A stretch of 27,735 nt of DNA from DASUXA01 sp036378155 (GTDB taxonomy: Bacteria; Actinomycetota; Actinomycetes; Mycobacteriales; Micromonosporaceae), in the NCBI GenBank assembly GCA_036378155.1, contig DASUXA010000114.1, positions 1-27,735 on the forward strand, given 5' to 3'. A program made the translations under genes and the position numbers. How positions within the stretch are numbered: position 1 is the stretch's first letter; the number at the start of each line of letters is the position of its first letter. Under the pieces are notes generated by a model that was not told where the DNA came from, ran no database searches, and saw only the letters and a program-made list of their open reading frames with translations. Shown here piece after piece: positions 1 to 6,862 of this stretch.

Positions 1-88
1 GCTCTGACCTGCGAGTTTACCCGGTGCCGGGGGTGCGGCGCGGGCCCGCGCCGCACCCCCGGCACCGGGTAAACTCGCAGGTCAGAGC
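1..88. repeat. Perfect 88-bp palindrome, no spacer
   Basis: Base i pairs with base 89-i over the whole length: two 44-nt arms meet at the centre GGGCCC between 44 and 45, with no mismatch and no loop. The outer ends read GCTCTGACCTGCGAG and its complement. In RNA it would fold into an extremely stable hairpin, so it could terminate transcription in either direction between an upstream gene and nhaA (start at 144). Such long spacer-free palindromes are usually unstable in bacteria because SbcCD cuts the extruded cruciform. The window begins exactly on its first base, so a fold-back assembly artefact at a contig end is a real alternative. Confidence 0.9.
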
Positions 89-143
89 ACGGGTGAGCCG
101 GGAAGTCTGGTCGGCACCGCGACGAGGGTCGAGGAGGTGCCGG

Positions 144-1361
144 ATGCCCGTGAACCGTGCCCGTGGGGCGGCGAGCGAAGCCGTCCGTTTTCTGCGTACC
201 GAGCAGGTCGGCGGCCTGATTCTGCTGGCCGCCACGGCTGCCGCGCTGATCCTGTCCAATTCGCCGTTTTCGGGCGCGTACCACCGGCTGTCGGACGCGA
301 CGATCGGACCCGCTGCCCTCCACCTCGACCTCACCGTGCGCCAGTGGGCAACCGACGGCCTGCTCACCGTGTTCTTCGTGGTCGTCGGTGTGGAACTGAA
401 ACGCGAGATTCTGCTCGGCGAACTGCGCGATCCGCGTCGTGCCGCGCTGCCGATCGCCGCCGCGCTGGGCGGCATGGTGGTACCGGCGGCGATCGCGCTC
501 CTGGTCGCCGCCGGCGCGCCGGGCGCCGCCGACGCCTGGGCGGTACCGGTCGCCACCGACATCGCGTTCGCGCTGGCGGTGCTCGCGCTCGCGGCCCGGA
601 GCCTGCCCGCCGGTCTGCGGGTGTTCCTGCTCACCTTGGCGATCGTCGACGACATCGGTGCGATCGTCCTGATCGCCGTGGTGTTCAGCGGGCACATCGC
701 GGTGCTGCCGCTGCTCGGTTCGCTCGGCGCGATCGCCGGGTACGCGCTGCTGCAACGGCTGCGGGTGCCGGGTCCGTGGCCGTACCTCGCGCTGGGGGTG
801 CTCGCCTGGGCGCTGCTGCACGCCAGCGGGGTGCACGCGACCCTGGCGGGGGTCGCGGTGGGGCTGGCGACCCGGGTACGCCCCGACCCCGGTGAGCGGC
901 ACACCCCGGCGCAGCGGCTGGAACACGCCGCCCAACCGGTGTCCGCCGGGTTCTGTGTGCCGGCGTTCGCGTTCTTCGCGGCGGGTGTACCGCTGTCGGC
1001 TGCCGCGCTTCGCGCGTTCGCCACGGACCGGGTCGCCTTGGCTGTGGTCGCCGGGCTGGTCGTCGGCAAGACTCTCGGCGTGTTCGGCGCCGCGACGCTG
1101 GCCGCCGCGACCGGGCTGGGGCGGCTGCCGGACGGACTGGCGTGGCGGGACCTGCTCGCGGTGAGCGTGCTGACCGGCTGCGGGTTCACGGTCAGTTTGC
1201 TGATCACCGACCTCGCGTTCGAGGGTTCGGCGCAGGCTGACCGGGTGACGATCGCGGTACTGGTCGGATCGCTGATCGCCTCGCTACTGTCCGCAATGCT
1301 GCTGAGACGGCAGGTAAGGTCGCGACTGTCCGACCCCGAGACTTCCCCGAGCAGCCCCTGA
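144..1361 (+). CDS. nhaA: Na+/H+ antiporter NhaA
   Basis: A 405-aa polytopic inner-membrane protein that would exchange protons for Na+ (or Li+) to control pH and sodium. Family hallmarks are present: the ATDIAFAL segment with D139 (E. coli D133), the VDDIGAI ion-binding segment with the D169-D170 pair (D163/D164), and K309 in VVGKTLGVF (K300). The length fits the family (about 390 aa). I chose ATG 144 because GAGGAGG lies at 131-137. The open frame runs back to 24, but that part would translate the palindrome. The stop is 52 nt before the hydrolase start. As I recall, nhaA lies near an EphE-type hydrolase in other actinobacteria as well, which supports a conserved neighbourhood. Confidence 0.95.
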   Translation: MPVNRARGAASEAVRFLRTEQVGGLILLAATAAALILSNSPFSGAYHRLSDATIGPAALHLDLTVRQWATDGLLTVFFVVVGVELKREILLGELRDPRRAALPIAAALGGMVVPAAIALLVAAGAPGAADAWAVPVATDIAFALAVLALAARSLPAGLRVFLLTLAIVDDIGAIVLIAVVFSGHIAVLPLLGSLGAIAGYALLQRLRVPGPWPYLALGVLAWALLHASGVHATLAGVAVGLATRVRPDPGERHTPAQRLEHAAQPVSAGFCVPAFAFFAAGVPLSAAALRAFATDRVALAVVAGLVVGKTLGVFGAATLAAATGLGRLPDGLAWRDLLAVSVLTGCGFTVSLLITDLAFEGSAQADRVTIAVLVGSLIASLLSAMLLRRQVRSRLSDPETSPSSP

Positions 1362-1401
1362 GGTGTCCCCGAAATCACGCTGTGCTCGTGCGGTCCGGTC
1401 C

Positions 1402-1407
1402 TACGCT
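1402..1407 (+). promoter_or_regulatory. Candidate -10 of a leaderless promoter for the hydrolase
   Basis: TACGCT (TANNNT pattern) ends 6 nt before ATG 1414, and there is no Shine-Dalgarno sequence in that short interval. This spacing is typical of actinobacterial leaderless transcripts, whose RNA begins at the start codon. I see no clear -35 element. Confidence 0.45.
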
Positions 1408-1413
1408 GGCGGC

Positions 1414-2337
1414 ATGACTGCTCCCGCCGACGAGTCCTGCGTGCTGATCGACGGCCCGTGGACGCACCGTTTCGTGAGCGCGAACGGCAGCCGCTTCCAC
1501 GTCGTCGAGGCGGGGACCGGTCCTCTGGTGCTGTTCCTGCACGGGTTCCCCGAGTTCTGGTATGCGTGGCACCACCAGTTACGCGCCGCCGCCGATGCCG
1601 GGTTCCGCGCGGTCGCGGTGGACATGCGCGGGTACGGCGCGACCGACAAGCCGCCGCGCGGCTACGACGGATACACCCTGGCAGGCGACGTCGCCGGTCT
1701 GATCCGGGCGCTCGGCGAACGGTCGGCGACCCTGGTGGGCGCCGGGTACGGCGGCATGATGGCGTGGACCACGGCGGCGTTCCATCCGCGACTGGTACGG
1801 CGGCTGGTCGTGCTGAGCGCGGCGCATCCGCTGCGGCTGCGCGCCGCCCTGCTCGCCGACCCGCGCGGGCAACTCGCCGCCGCGAAGTCCGTCCTGAAGT
1901 TCCAGATCCCCCGGTACGAGCACGTCATCACGCGCGACGACGCGGCGCTGGTCGGCGAGTACCTGCGCCGCTGGGCGGGACCGCACTGGGTGGCGAGTCC
2001 CGACTTCGCCGAGTACGAGACGCGGTGCCGTACCGCGATGGCGATCCCGAAGGTGGCGTTCTGCGCGCTCGAGGCGTACCGCTGGGCGTTCCGCTCCGCG
2101 CTGCGACTGCACGGGTACCGCTTCGTCAAGCTGCTCCAGCAGCCGATCGACACCCCCACCCTGCAACTGCACGGCGCGCTGGACCCCGCGGTGCTGCCGC
2201 GCACCGCCCAGGGCTCCAGCCGCTACGTCGCCGCCGAGTACGAGTGGCGGGTGCTGCCGGACATCGGGCACTTCCCGCACGTCGAGGCGCCCGACCTGGT
2301 GACCGGCGAAATTCTGCGCTGGGCCAAGGAGTCGTGA
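1414..2337 (+). CDS. Epoxide-hydrolase-like alpha/beta hydrolase with a glycine nucleophile elbow
   Basis: A 307-aa alpha/beta-hydrolase-fold protein most like the epoxide hydrolase (EphE-type) branch. Visible features are the oxyanion motif HGFPEFW (43-49), MRGYGATDKP (71-80), a cap region (about 150-235), a possible acid in GALDP, and the histidine motif GHFPHVEAP (H286). The elbow reads LVGAGYGGMMAW (107-118). Where epoxide hydrolases have the Asp of VGHDWGG, this protein has G111 (codon GGG, 1744-1746). As written it therefore lacks a nucleophile and may be non-hydrolytic or use another residue. ATG 1414 was chosen over an upstream GTG at 1363 because of the -10 element just before it and because similarity begins there. 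Its position next to nhaA suggests orthology to mycobacterial EphE, from memory. Confidence 0.85.
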   Translation: MTAPADESCVLIDGPWTHRFVSANGSRFHVVEAGTGPLVLFLHGFPEFWYAWHHQLRAAADAGFRAVAVDMRGYGATDKPPRGYDGYTLAGDVAGLIRALGERSATLVGAGYGGMMAWTTAAFHPRLVRRLVVLSAAHPLRLRAALLADPRGQLAAAKSVLKFQIPRYEHVITRDDAALVGEYLRRWAGPHWVASPDFAEYETRCRTAMAIPKVAFCALEAYRWAFRSALRLHGYRFVKLLQQPIDTPTLQLHGALDPAVLPRTAQGSSRYVAAEYEWRVLPDIGHFPHVEAPDLVTGEILRWAKES

Positions 2338-2383
2338 CGACGGCGTCGCCACCCGAGGCGTCCGGCTGCTGCTGCCGCGCAGG

Positions 2384-2746
2384 TCAGACCCGATGTTCGC
2401 GGACGTCGACGACCTCGGTCGCGGGCACCCAACCCTGGTACACGCCGAAGTCGTACTCCTCCAGACCGAGCCCACGGGCGATCGGGGCGCGACCGCCGGC
2501 GTACTCCAGTCGCAGCCACGAGTTGTGTTCCGCCAGGACCAGGAACGGCTCACCGCGCCAGGTACACGTGGTCCGCACATAGTGCAGGTCCTCGACCTCG
2601 GCGGCGCTGACGATCCGCCGGTACCGCCCGGGGCGCACCTGGACAAAGCCGTCCTCGGCGGTCGCCGAGTACACCCGCACCTGGTCGCCGGCGGGGCTGA
2701 CCTCGTACTCGCGACCGCGCCAGCGCGCGTAGTACCCGTCGCGCAT
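2384..2746 (-). CDS. Uncharacterised 120-aa protein, co-translated with the SseB-domain protein
   Basis: A small soluble protein beginning MRDGYYARWRGREYEVSPAG and ending VVDVREHRV, with no signal peptide or membrane segment. It is rich in aromatic and charged residues in short beta-strand-like stretches such as REYEVSPAGDQVRVYSA and EPFLVLAEHNSWLRLEYAGG, which suggests a small beta-rich fold. I recognise no family. Its ATG shares one base with the TGA of the upstream gene (TGATG at 2748-2744), so the two are almost certainly translated together and may work together. The operon sits beside the ESX genes, so a role linked to type VII secretion is possible but only inferred. The open frame continues far upstream, but that part is a shadow of the neighbouring gene. 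Confidence 0.7.
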   Translation of the reverse strand: MRDGYYARWRGREYEVSPAGDQVRVYSATAEDGFVQVRPGRYRRIVSAAEVEDLHYVRTTCTWRGEPFLVLAEHNSWLRLEYAGGRAPIARGLGLEEYDFGVYQGWVPATEVVDVREHRV

Positions 2747-4671
2747 CACGCCTCCCCGCCGGACGGTGCGGTCCACAGTGGACCGTCCGCGTCGAAGACT
2801 GCCACCAGGGTCTGCGTACCGTCCCGGTCGAGGCGCCACATCTGCGCGCCGTGCGGCAGCCGGGCGCTGTCGACCTTGAACTCCGCGATCACGTCGTTGG
2901 TCTCGCTGGGGGCGAACCCGTTGCCCCGGAACGGCGCGCGCTCGATCACCCAGCCCTGCATCGCCCGCATGCCCGCCTCGTGCTGCCCGCCGTACGGGAT
3001 GCGGTACAGCCCTTCGCACACCGCCGACCAGCGGATCACGTGGACGTACGGGTCCGCCGGGCTGAACGCCGAGCCGGGTTGCGCCAACCCCAGTGCCGCG
3101 TACAGCCGCTGCGGCGACGTGAGGTGGGCGACCTCCGACGCACGGTGTACGAACCCGCACACCCGGTCGTAGCCGCGTTCCAGATAGAACGGCACGTGCG
3201 CGGGCGGTACGACCTTCTGCATCATGGTCGGCTGGCGCGCGTCCGACGAGTTCTGCGCCGCGCGGGTCAGTCCGCCGACCTCCCCGACCTCGTCGATCTC
3301 GCCGCTCAGTCCGGCTTCCGCCGCCCAACTCGCCAGCGCGCGCACCTGGTTGCCGGGCAGAGTCGCGCCGATCGGTGTACCGGGGTTGACGGCGAACGAC
3401 CACGACTCGTCGGGCCAGATGTGGATCAGACGTACGAACCGGACCGGTACCGCCTCGACCCCGGCGCGGTGTGCGACGAGCCGATCCGGCGAGGTGAAGA
3501 CCGCGATGTACCGCTGCCCGTCGATCTCCTCGTGCCGCCACTGGAAGCCGGGGCTGCCCGGACGGGGTCCGGCGGCGGTACCGGGGTTGATCGGAAGCAG
3601 CACCGTGGCGAGCAGCAGAGTGGACAGGAACCGGTCGGTCTGACCGTGCGACGCCGCGTCGAGCAGCGCCTCCTCCACCTTGTTCGCCGGTACGAAGCCG
3701 GCGATCGGGGCGTCGCCGAGCAGGAAGTCGTCGGTGGGCGAGGTACGGCCGCGGACGACCGGCGCGGTGGCGCGTGCCCGGACCGGCTCGGTGGGCGCGC
3801 GCCGGTCGCCAGGTGCGGGTCGCTCGGCGGGTGCGGGTCGCTCGGCGGACGTCGGTGGCGGTGCCGGCGGCTGGGGCGTGGGCGTGGGCGCGGGCTGACC
3901 CGGAAGGTACGAGGCGGTACCCGGCGTCCGCCCGGCGTCGGCGGGCGACGCCGGGCTGGTCGTACCGCCTGCCCCTGGCTGGCCGGTCCATACGCCGACG
4001 GCGGCGCCCGCCACCCGCTTCGGCAGTGGAGGCGGTACCGCCCCGGTGCCGGGCTGCTCACTGGTACCCGGCGGCGACGCGCTCGGCGCGCCCGACGGGT
4101 TCGCTGCGCCCGACGGGTTCGCTGCGCCCGACGGGTTCGCTACGCCGAACGGGCTCGGGGCGACACCCGAGACAGGCTGCGGCGCCGGCGCGCCGGCGCG
4201 CGGCGCGCGCTGCGGCACCGACGCGGCGGCGCGGACTCTCGGCGGCGGCGCGACACGTGCCCGCGTGGCGTGGGTGCGCCCCGGCAGCCGCACGTCGCCC
4301 GCCGCGAGTTGGGCGACGAACCACGCCGGGAGAAAACCTTCGATGGGCAGCCCCGGGTCGACTGCCAGCCACCACTGGTCGTTCGGCCAGTTGGCAGCGA
4401 GGTCCTGGTACGACACCCGGCGCGCCGAACCGTCGTGGTCGGTCAGGCAGGCCCGCAGCGCCTCGTCGGAGGTGAACACGAGCAGGTGGGTACGACCGCC
4501 GGTGGTCCACGTCCCCCAGCCGAGCGGGGCGCGACCGGCAGCCGCCTCCGCGGACACCGGGAGCAGCAGCTCGGCGCGCGACAGGTGGCGGAAGTACAGT
4601 TCCTGGTCGCCGGCGCGCAGGGCGTCACGCATCGCGTGTTCCAGGTCGGTGGTCGGCACCCAGTCGGTCAC
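2746..4671 (-). CDS. Large protein with two SseB-type domains, ESX-associated
   Basis: About 641 aa, in four parts. Residues 5-128 form an SseB-like domain (ELYFRHLSRAELLLPV, then THLLVFTSDEAL, then WWLAVDPGLPIEGFLP). Residues 130-320 form a Pro/Ala/Arg-rich disordered linker with an ANPSGA repeat. Residues 323-458 form a second SseB-like domain (RFLSTLLLATVLLPINPG, YIAVFTSPDRL, WSFAVNPGTPIGATLPG). Residues 483-641 form a C-terminal domain I do not recognise (from VPFYLERGYDRVCGFVHRA to LVAVFDADGPLW). No signal or membrane segment is visible. SseB-domain proteins are often encoded beside type VII secretion genes in actinomycetes, but their role there is not settled. I chose GTG 4671 because GGAGG is 5 nt upstream. 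GTG 4677 would abut the ribosome-binding site. It is divergent from the mycosin gene. Confidence 0.8.
   Translation of the reverse strand: MTDWVPTTDLEHAMRDALRAGDQELYFRHLSRAELLLPVSAEAAAGRAPLGWGTWTTGGRTHLLVFTSDEALRACLTDHDGSARRVSYQDLAANWPNDQWWLAVDPGLPIEGFLPAWFVAQLAAGDVRLPGRTHATRARVAPPPRVRAAASVPQRAPRAGAPAPQPVSGVAPSPFGVANPSGAANPSGAANPSGAPSASPPGTSEQPGTGAVPPPLPKRVAGAAVGVWTGQPGAGGTTSPASPADAGRTPGTASYLPGQPAPTPTPQPPAPPPTSAERPAPAERPAPGDRRAPTEPVRARATAPVVRGRTSPTDDFLLGDAPIAGFVPANKVEEALLDAASHGQTDRFLSTLLLATVLLPINPGTAAGPRPGSPGFQWRHEEIDGQRYIAVFTSPDRLVAHRAGVEAVPVRFVRLIHIWPDESWSFAVNPGTPIGATLPGNQVRALASWAAEAGLSGEIDEVGEVGGLTRAAQNSSDARQPTMMQKVVPPAHVPFYLERGYDRVCGFVHRASEVAHLTSPQRLYAALGLAQPGSAFSPADPYVHVIRWSAVCEGLYRIPYGGQHEAGMRAMQGWVIERAPFRGNGFAPSETNDVIAEFKVDSARLPHGAQMWRLDRDGTQTLVAVFDADGPLWTAPSGGEA
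4091..4144. repeat. Three 18-bp tandem repeats in the SseB-protein linker
   Basis: The unit CCCGACGGGTTCGCTGCG occurs at 4091-4108 and 4109-4126, then with one change at 4127-4144. A diverged fourth copy begins at 4145. On the coding (minus) strand each unit encodes the hexapeptide ANPSGA in the disordered linker. Copy number may vary between strains by replication slippage. Confidence 0.85.
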
Positions 4672-4704
4672 GGCCACCTCCTCGCTCCCGGGCGCGCCCC
4701 AGCG

Positions 4705-4732
4705 AACTTAACGCATCGAATCGCTTCGCGAT
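4705..4732 (-). promoter_or_regulatory. Candidate promoter and operator for the SseB-domain gene
   Basis: In the interval between the divergent SseB and mycosin genes, the minus strand carries TAAGTT (4710-4705), a -10-like hexamer 33 nt before GTG 4671. Upstream of it, where the promoter spacer would be, is a perfect inverted repeat ATCGC-TTC-GCGAT (4720-4732). A repressor bound there would block this promoter. I see no convincing -35 element. Confidence 0.3.
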
Positions 4733-4804
4733 ACGCAGCCACGCTTGTGTGAATCGACTCCCACTGGGATCCTCCGGCCGTACCTGAGCGTGGCGGAGGC
4801 GGGT

Positions 4805-6016
4805 GTGAGGATACGGGCGGCGACGACTGCCGTGGTAGTGCTGATGGCGATTCTCGGTACCGCCGTCGTGGCGGCATCACCCGCCTGGTCGGCGCCGACC
4901 TGTCCGGTCGGCTCGCCGGGACCGGGCGCGGCGCTGACCGGTACCCCCTGGCCCCAACTCCGGTACGACCTCGCCCGACTCACCCCGGTGGCGGACGGTC
5001 ACGGTGTCACCGTCGCCGTCGTCGACTCGGGGGTGGACGCCCGGCACCCGCAGCTGGCTGGGGCGGTGGTACCCGGGGTCGACCTGCTCGACGGCGGCGA
5101 CGGTCGGACCGACTGCGTCGGGCACGGCACCGCCGTGGCGAGCATCATCGCCGGGCGTGGGGTACCGGCAGCGGACCGGTCCCCGGCAGCGGCGCTGTTC
5201 CGGGGGCTGGCGCCCGGCGCGACGATCCTGCCGGTACGGGTCAGCGAACAGACCGCCGACGGCGGTTCCGGTACCGGTCGCACGGTCAGCCCCGACGCGT
5301 TCGCCGCCGCGATCCGGTGGGCGGTCGACCGGGGCGCGTCGGTGGTGAACCTGTCGCTCGTGCTCCACCGGGACGTCCCGGCGGTACGGGCGGCTGTCGA
5401 CTACGCCGTACGGCACGACGTGGTCCTGGTCGCCGCGGTCGGCAACGAGCACGACCGGGGCGACCCGGTGCCGTACCCGGCGGCATACCCGGGCGTCGTC
5501 GGGGTCGGCGCGATCACCTCGACCGGTGCCCGACTGTCCGCGTCGCAGGTCGGTCCGTACGTCGACCTGGTCGCGCCCGGCGAGGCGGTGCCCGCCGCGG
5601 CTCGGGTACGCGGATTCGCCCGGTACACCGGCACGAGTTTCGCCGCCCCGTTCGTGGCCGCGACCGCCGCACTGATCCGCCAGTACCGACCGGGGTTGTC
5701 CGCCGCGCAGGTCGCGCGTCGACTCACCGCGACCGCCGATCCCGCACCGGGAGGGTCGTCCGACGGCTACGGCGCCGGGGTGCTCAACCCGTACCGCGCG
5801 GTGACCGAGGCGCTCGACCTCTCCTCCCCCGCGTCCGGGGTTGCCGCGCCGCCCCCGGCGCCGCGTGCCGCACCCGCCCCTTCACACCAGCGCGCGCTGA
5901 CCCTCGCCGGCGCCGGCGTGACCCTGGCGCTGGTCGTACTGGTCATGGGGCTGGTGCTGCCCGCCGGTGCGGCACGCCGCTGGCGACCGGGGAAGCTCGG
6001 GAACCACGCGACCTGA
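4805..6016 (+). CDS. mycP: Mycosin, type VII secretion serine protease MycP
   Basis: A 403-aa membrane-anchored subtilisin-like (S8) protease of the ESX machinery. It acts outside the membrane and is needed for a stable ESX complex in mycobacteria. A signal peptide spans residues 1-30 (VRIRAATTAVVVLMAILG to PAWSA). The catalytic triad is D74 (VAVVDSGVD), H107 (GHGTAVAS) and S278 (GTSFAAPFVAA), with oxyanion N214 (AAVGNEHD). A Pro/Ala linker (345-360) precedes a C-terminal membrane helix (about 365-388) and a short basic tail. GTG 4805 was chosen because GGAGG (4795-4799) lies 5 nt upstream and the signal peptide then starts correctly. An upstream ATG-like start at 4745 would add 20 residues ahead of it. 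It is convergent with the WXG100 genes. Confidence 0.93.
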   Translation: MRIRAATTAVVVLMAILGTAVVAASPAWSAPTCPVGSPGPGAALTGTPWPQLRYDLARLTPVADGHGVTVAVVDSGVDARHPQLAGAVVPGVDLLDGGDGRTDCVGHGTAVASIIAGRGVPAADRSPAAALFRGLAPGATILPVRVSEQTADGGSGTGRTVSPDAFAAAIRWAVDRGASVVNLSLVLHRDVPAVRAAVDYAVRHDVVLVAAVGNEHDRGDPVPYPAAYPGVVGVGAITSTGARLSASQVGPYVDLVAPGEAVPAAARVRGFARYTGTSFAAPFVAATAALIRQYRPGLSAAQVARRLTATADPAPGGSSDGYGAGVLNPYRAVTEALDLSSPASGVAAPPPAPRAAPAPSHQRALTLAGAGVTLALVVLVMGLVLPAGAARRWRPGKLGNHAT

Positions 6017-6059
6017 ACCGTCGCCGATCCACACCCGTCAGGGCGTCGCGCCGCCGTGG

Positions 6060-6082
6060 CGGTCGTGGATCGTCCACGACCG
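6060..6082. terminator. Bidirectional hairpin between mycP and the WXG100 genes
   Basis: A perfect 10-bp stem (CGGTCGTGGA and its complement) encloses the 3-nt loop TCG. It lies in the 83-nt gap between the convergent mycP stop (6016) and the WXG100 stop (6100), so it can serve both transcripts. It has no T-run, as is common for actinobacterial terminators. Confidence 0.6.
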
Positions 6083-6099
6083 GAGCGGGTCCGGTCGGC

Positions 6100-6390
6100 T
6101 CACTGGAACAGACCCGCGTTGCGCTTCTCGGTCTGCAGGTAGTCGGCGGCCGATTCGTCGAGCGCCTTGCGGATGTCGCCCAGCATCGCGGCGAGGTCGG
6201 TGGCAGCCTGCCGCCACTGCGCCTGCCGGACGTCGTACGCGTGGCGAGCGTCGCCGTCCCACGACGCGACCAGCCCCGCCGCGTCGCGTTCCAACTGGTC
6301 CAGTTCGTTGTGCAGGGTGTTCAACGCGACCTGGATGTCGCCGCTGGCGCGCTGCAGCGCCGCGAAATCGACGACGAGCATGTCACTCAT
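6100..6390 (-). CDS. WXG100 (ESAT-6-like) secreted protein, 96 aa
   Basis: A small helical-hairpin protein of the ESX substrate family. W44-D-G46 forms the WXG turn between two predicted helices (about 8-40 and 50-90). The C-terminal tail holds Y84-L-Q-T-E88, which fits the YxxxD/E secretion signal. Length and layout match WXG100 proteins, which are exported as folded dimers. ATG 6390 is preceded by GGGAGG with 6 nt spacing. It is the second of two esx genes, 17 nt after its partner, so the two are probably co-transcribed and form a heterodimer like EsxA/EsxB. Confidence 0.9.
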   Translation of the reverse strand: MSDMLVVDFAALQRASGDIQVALNTLHNELDQLERDAAGLVASWDGDARHAYDVRQAQWRQAATDLAAMLGDIRKALDESAADYLQTEKRNAGLFQ

Positions 6391-6407
6391 CGGAAACCTC
6401 CCCGTGC

Positions 6408-6728
6408 CTAGAGCGGAAGCGAGATCGGACCGTGCTGGGCGGCGCCGACCCGGTCGGCCGCCGCCGTGTCGGAGCTGTGGTAGCGCTTGCCGGCGGCGCG
6501 GATCGCCTCAGCCGTCTCCGCCAGCGCCCGGTGCAGTGCCGCCTGGTCCTTCGCCCATGCCTGCTTGACCTGCTCGAACGAGCGCCCGCCGGCACCCTGC
6601 CACTGCCCGCGCAGCACGTCCAGTTCGTCCATCAACCGCTTGAGCATCGATTCCAGTGACTCGTTGACCCGCTCGAACTTCGCTGCCGTCGACTCCATCA
6701 CCGCGGCCTGCGCCTGCGTCGTGGACAT
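6408..6728 (-). CDS. WXG100 (CFP-10-like) secreted protein, 106 aa
   Basis: The first gene of the esx pair. W43-Q-G45 is the WXG turn, between helices at about 5-40 and 50-85. Y83-H-S-S-D87 fits the YxxxD secretion motif that EccC recognises, and it is followed by an unstructured tail of about 19 residues. This longer tail resembles the CFP-10/EsxB partner, which carries the export signal for the dimer. Its ATG (6728) has only a weak purine-rich site upstream (GGGGTGA, somewhat distant). The 134-nt gap from eccB leaves room for its own promoter, for example a TACCGT -10-like element on the minus strand. Confidence 0.9.
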   Translation of the reverse strand: MSTTQAQAAVMESTAAKFERVNESLESMLKRLMDELDVLRGQWQGAGGRSFEQVKQAWAKDQAALHRALAETAEAIRAAGKRYHSSDTAAADRVGAAQHGPISLPL

Positions 6729-6819
6729 CGCTCGCGTTCACCCCGCTCCCGTAGCGCTGACTTCTGACCGGCAGACGGTAGCGGTCGTGCTCGATACGAC
6801 GCCACACTCGCCGCGAGCC

Positions 6820-6828
6820 TGTGGATAA
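6820..6828 (-). promoter_or_regulatory. Single perfect DnaA-box sequence
   Basis: The minus strand reads TTATCCACA, identical to the DnaA-box consensus, in the gap between eccB and the WXG100 pair. It is A+T-rich for this genome. I found no cluster of boxes around it, so it is not an origin. It could be a DnaA regulatory or titration site, or chance. Confidence 0.35.
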
Positions 6829-6862
6829 CCGTGGTGGCACGGTCAGCCGGCGGCAATTCGGG

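Noticed and set aside
2747..3991. Upstream extension of the 120-aa gene's frame to 535 codons
   Set aside because: It overlaps the SseB-domain gene and is Arg-rich shadow sequence. The ATG at 2746 fits the coupled start.
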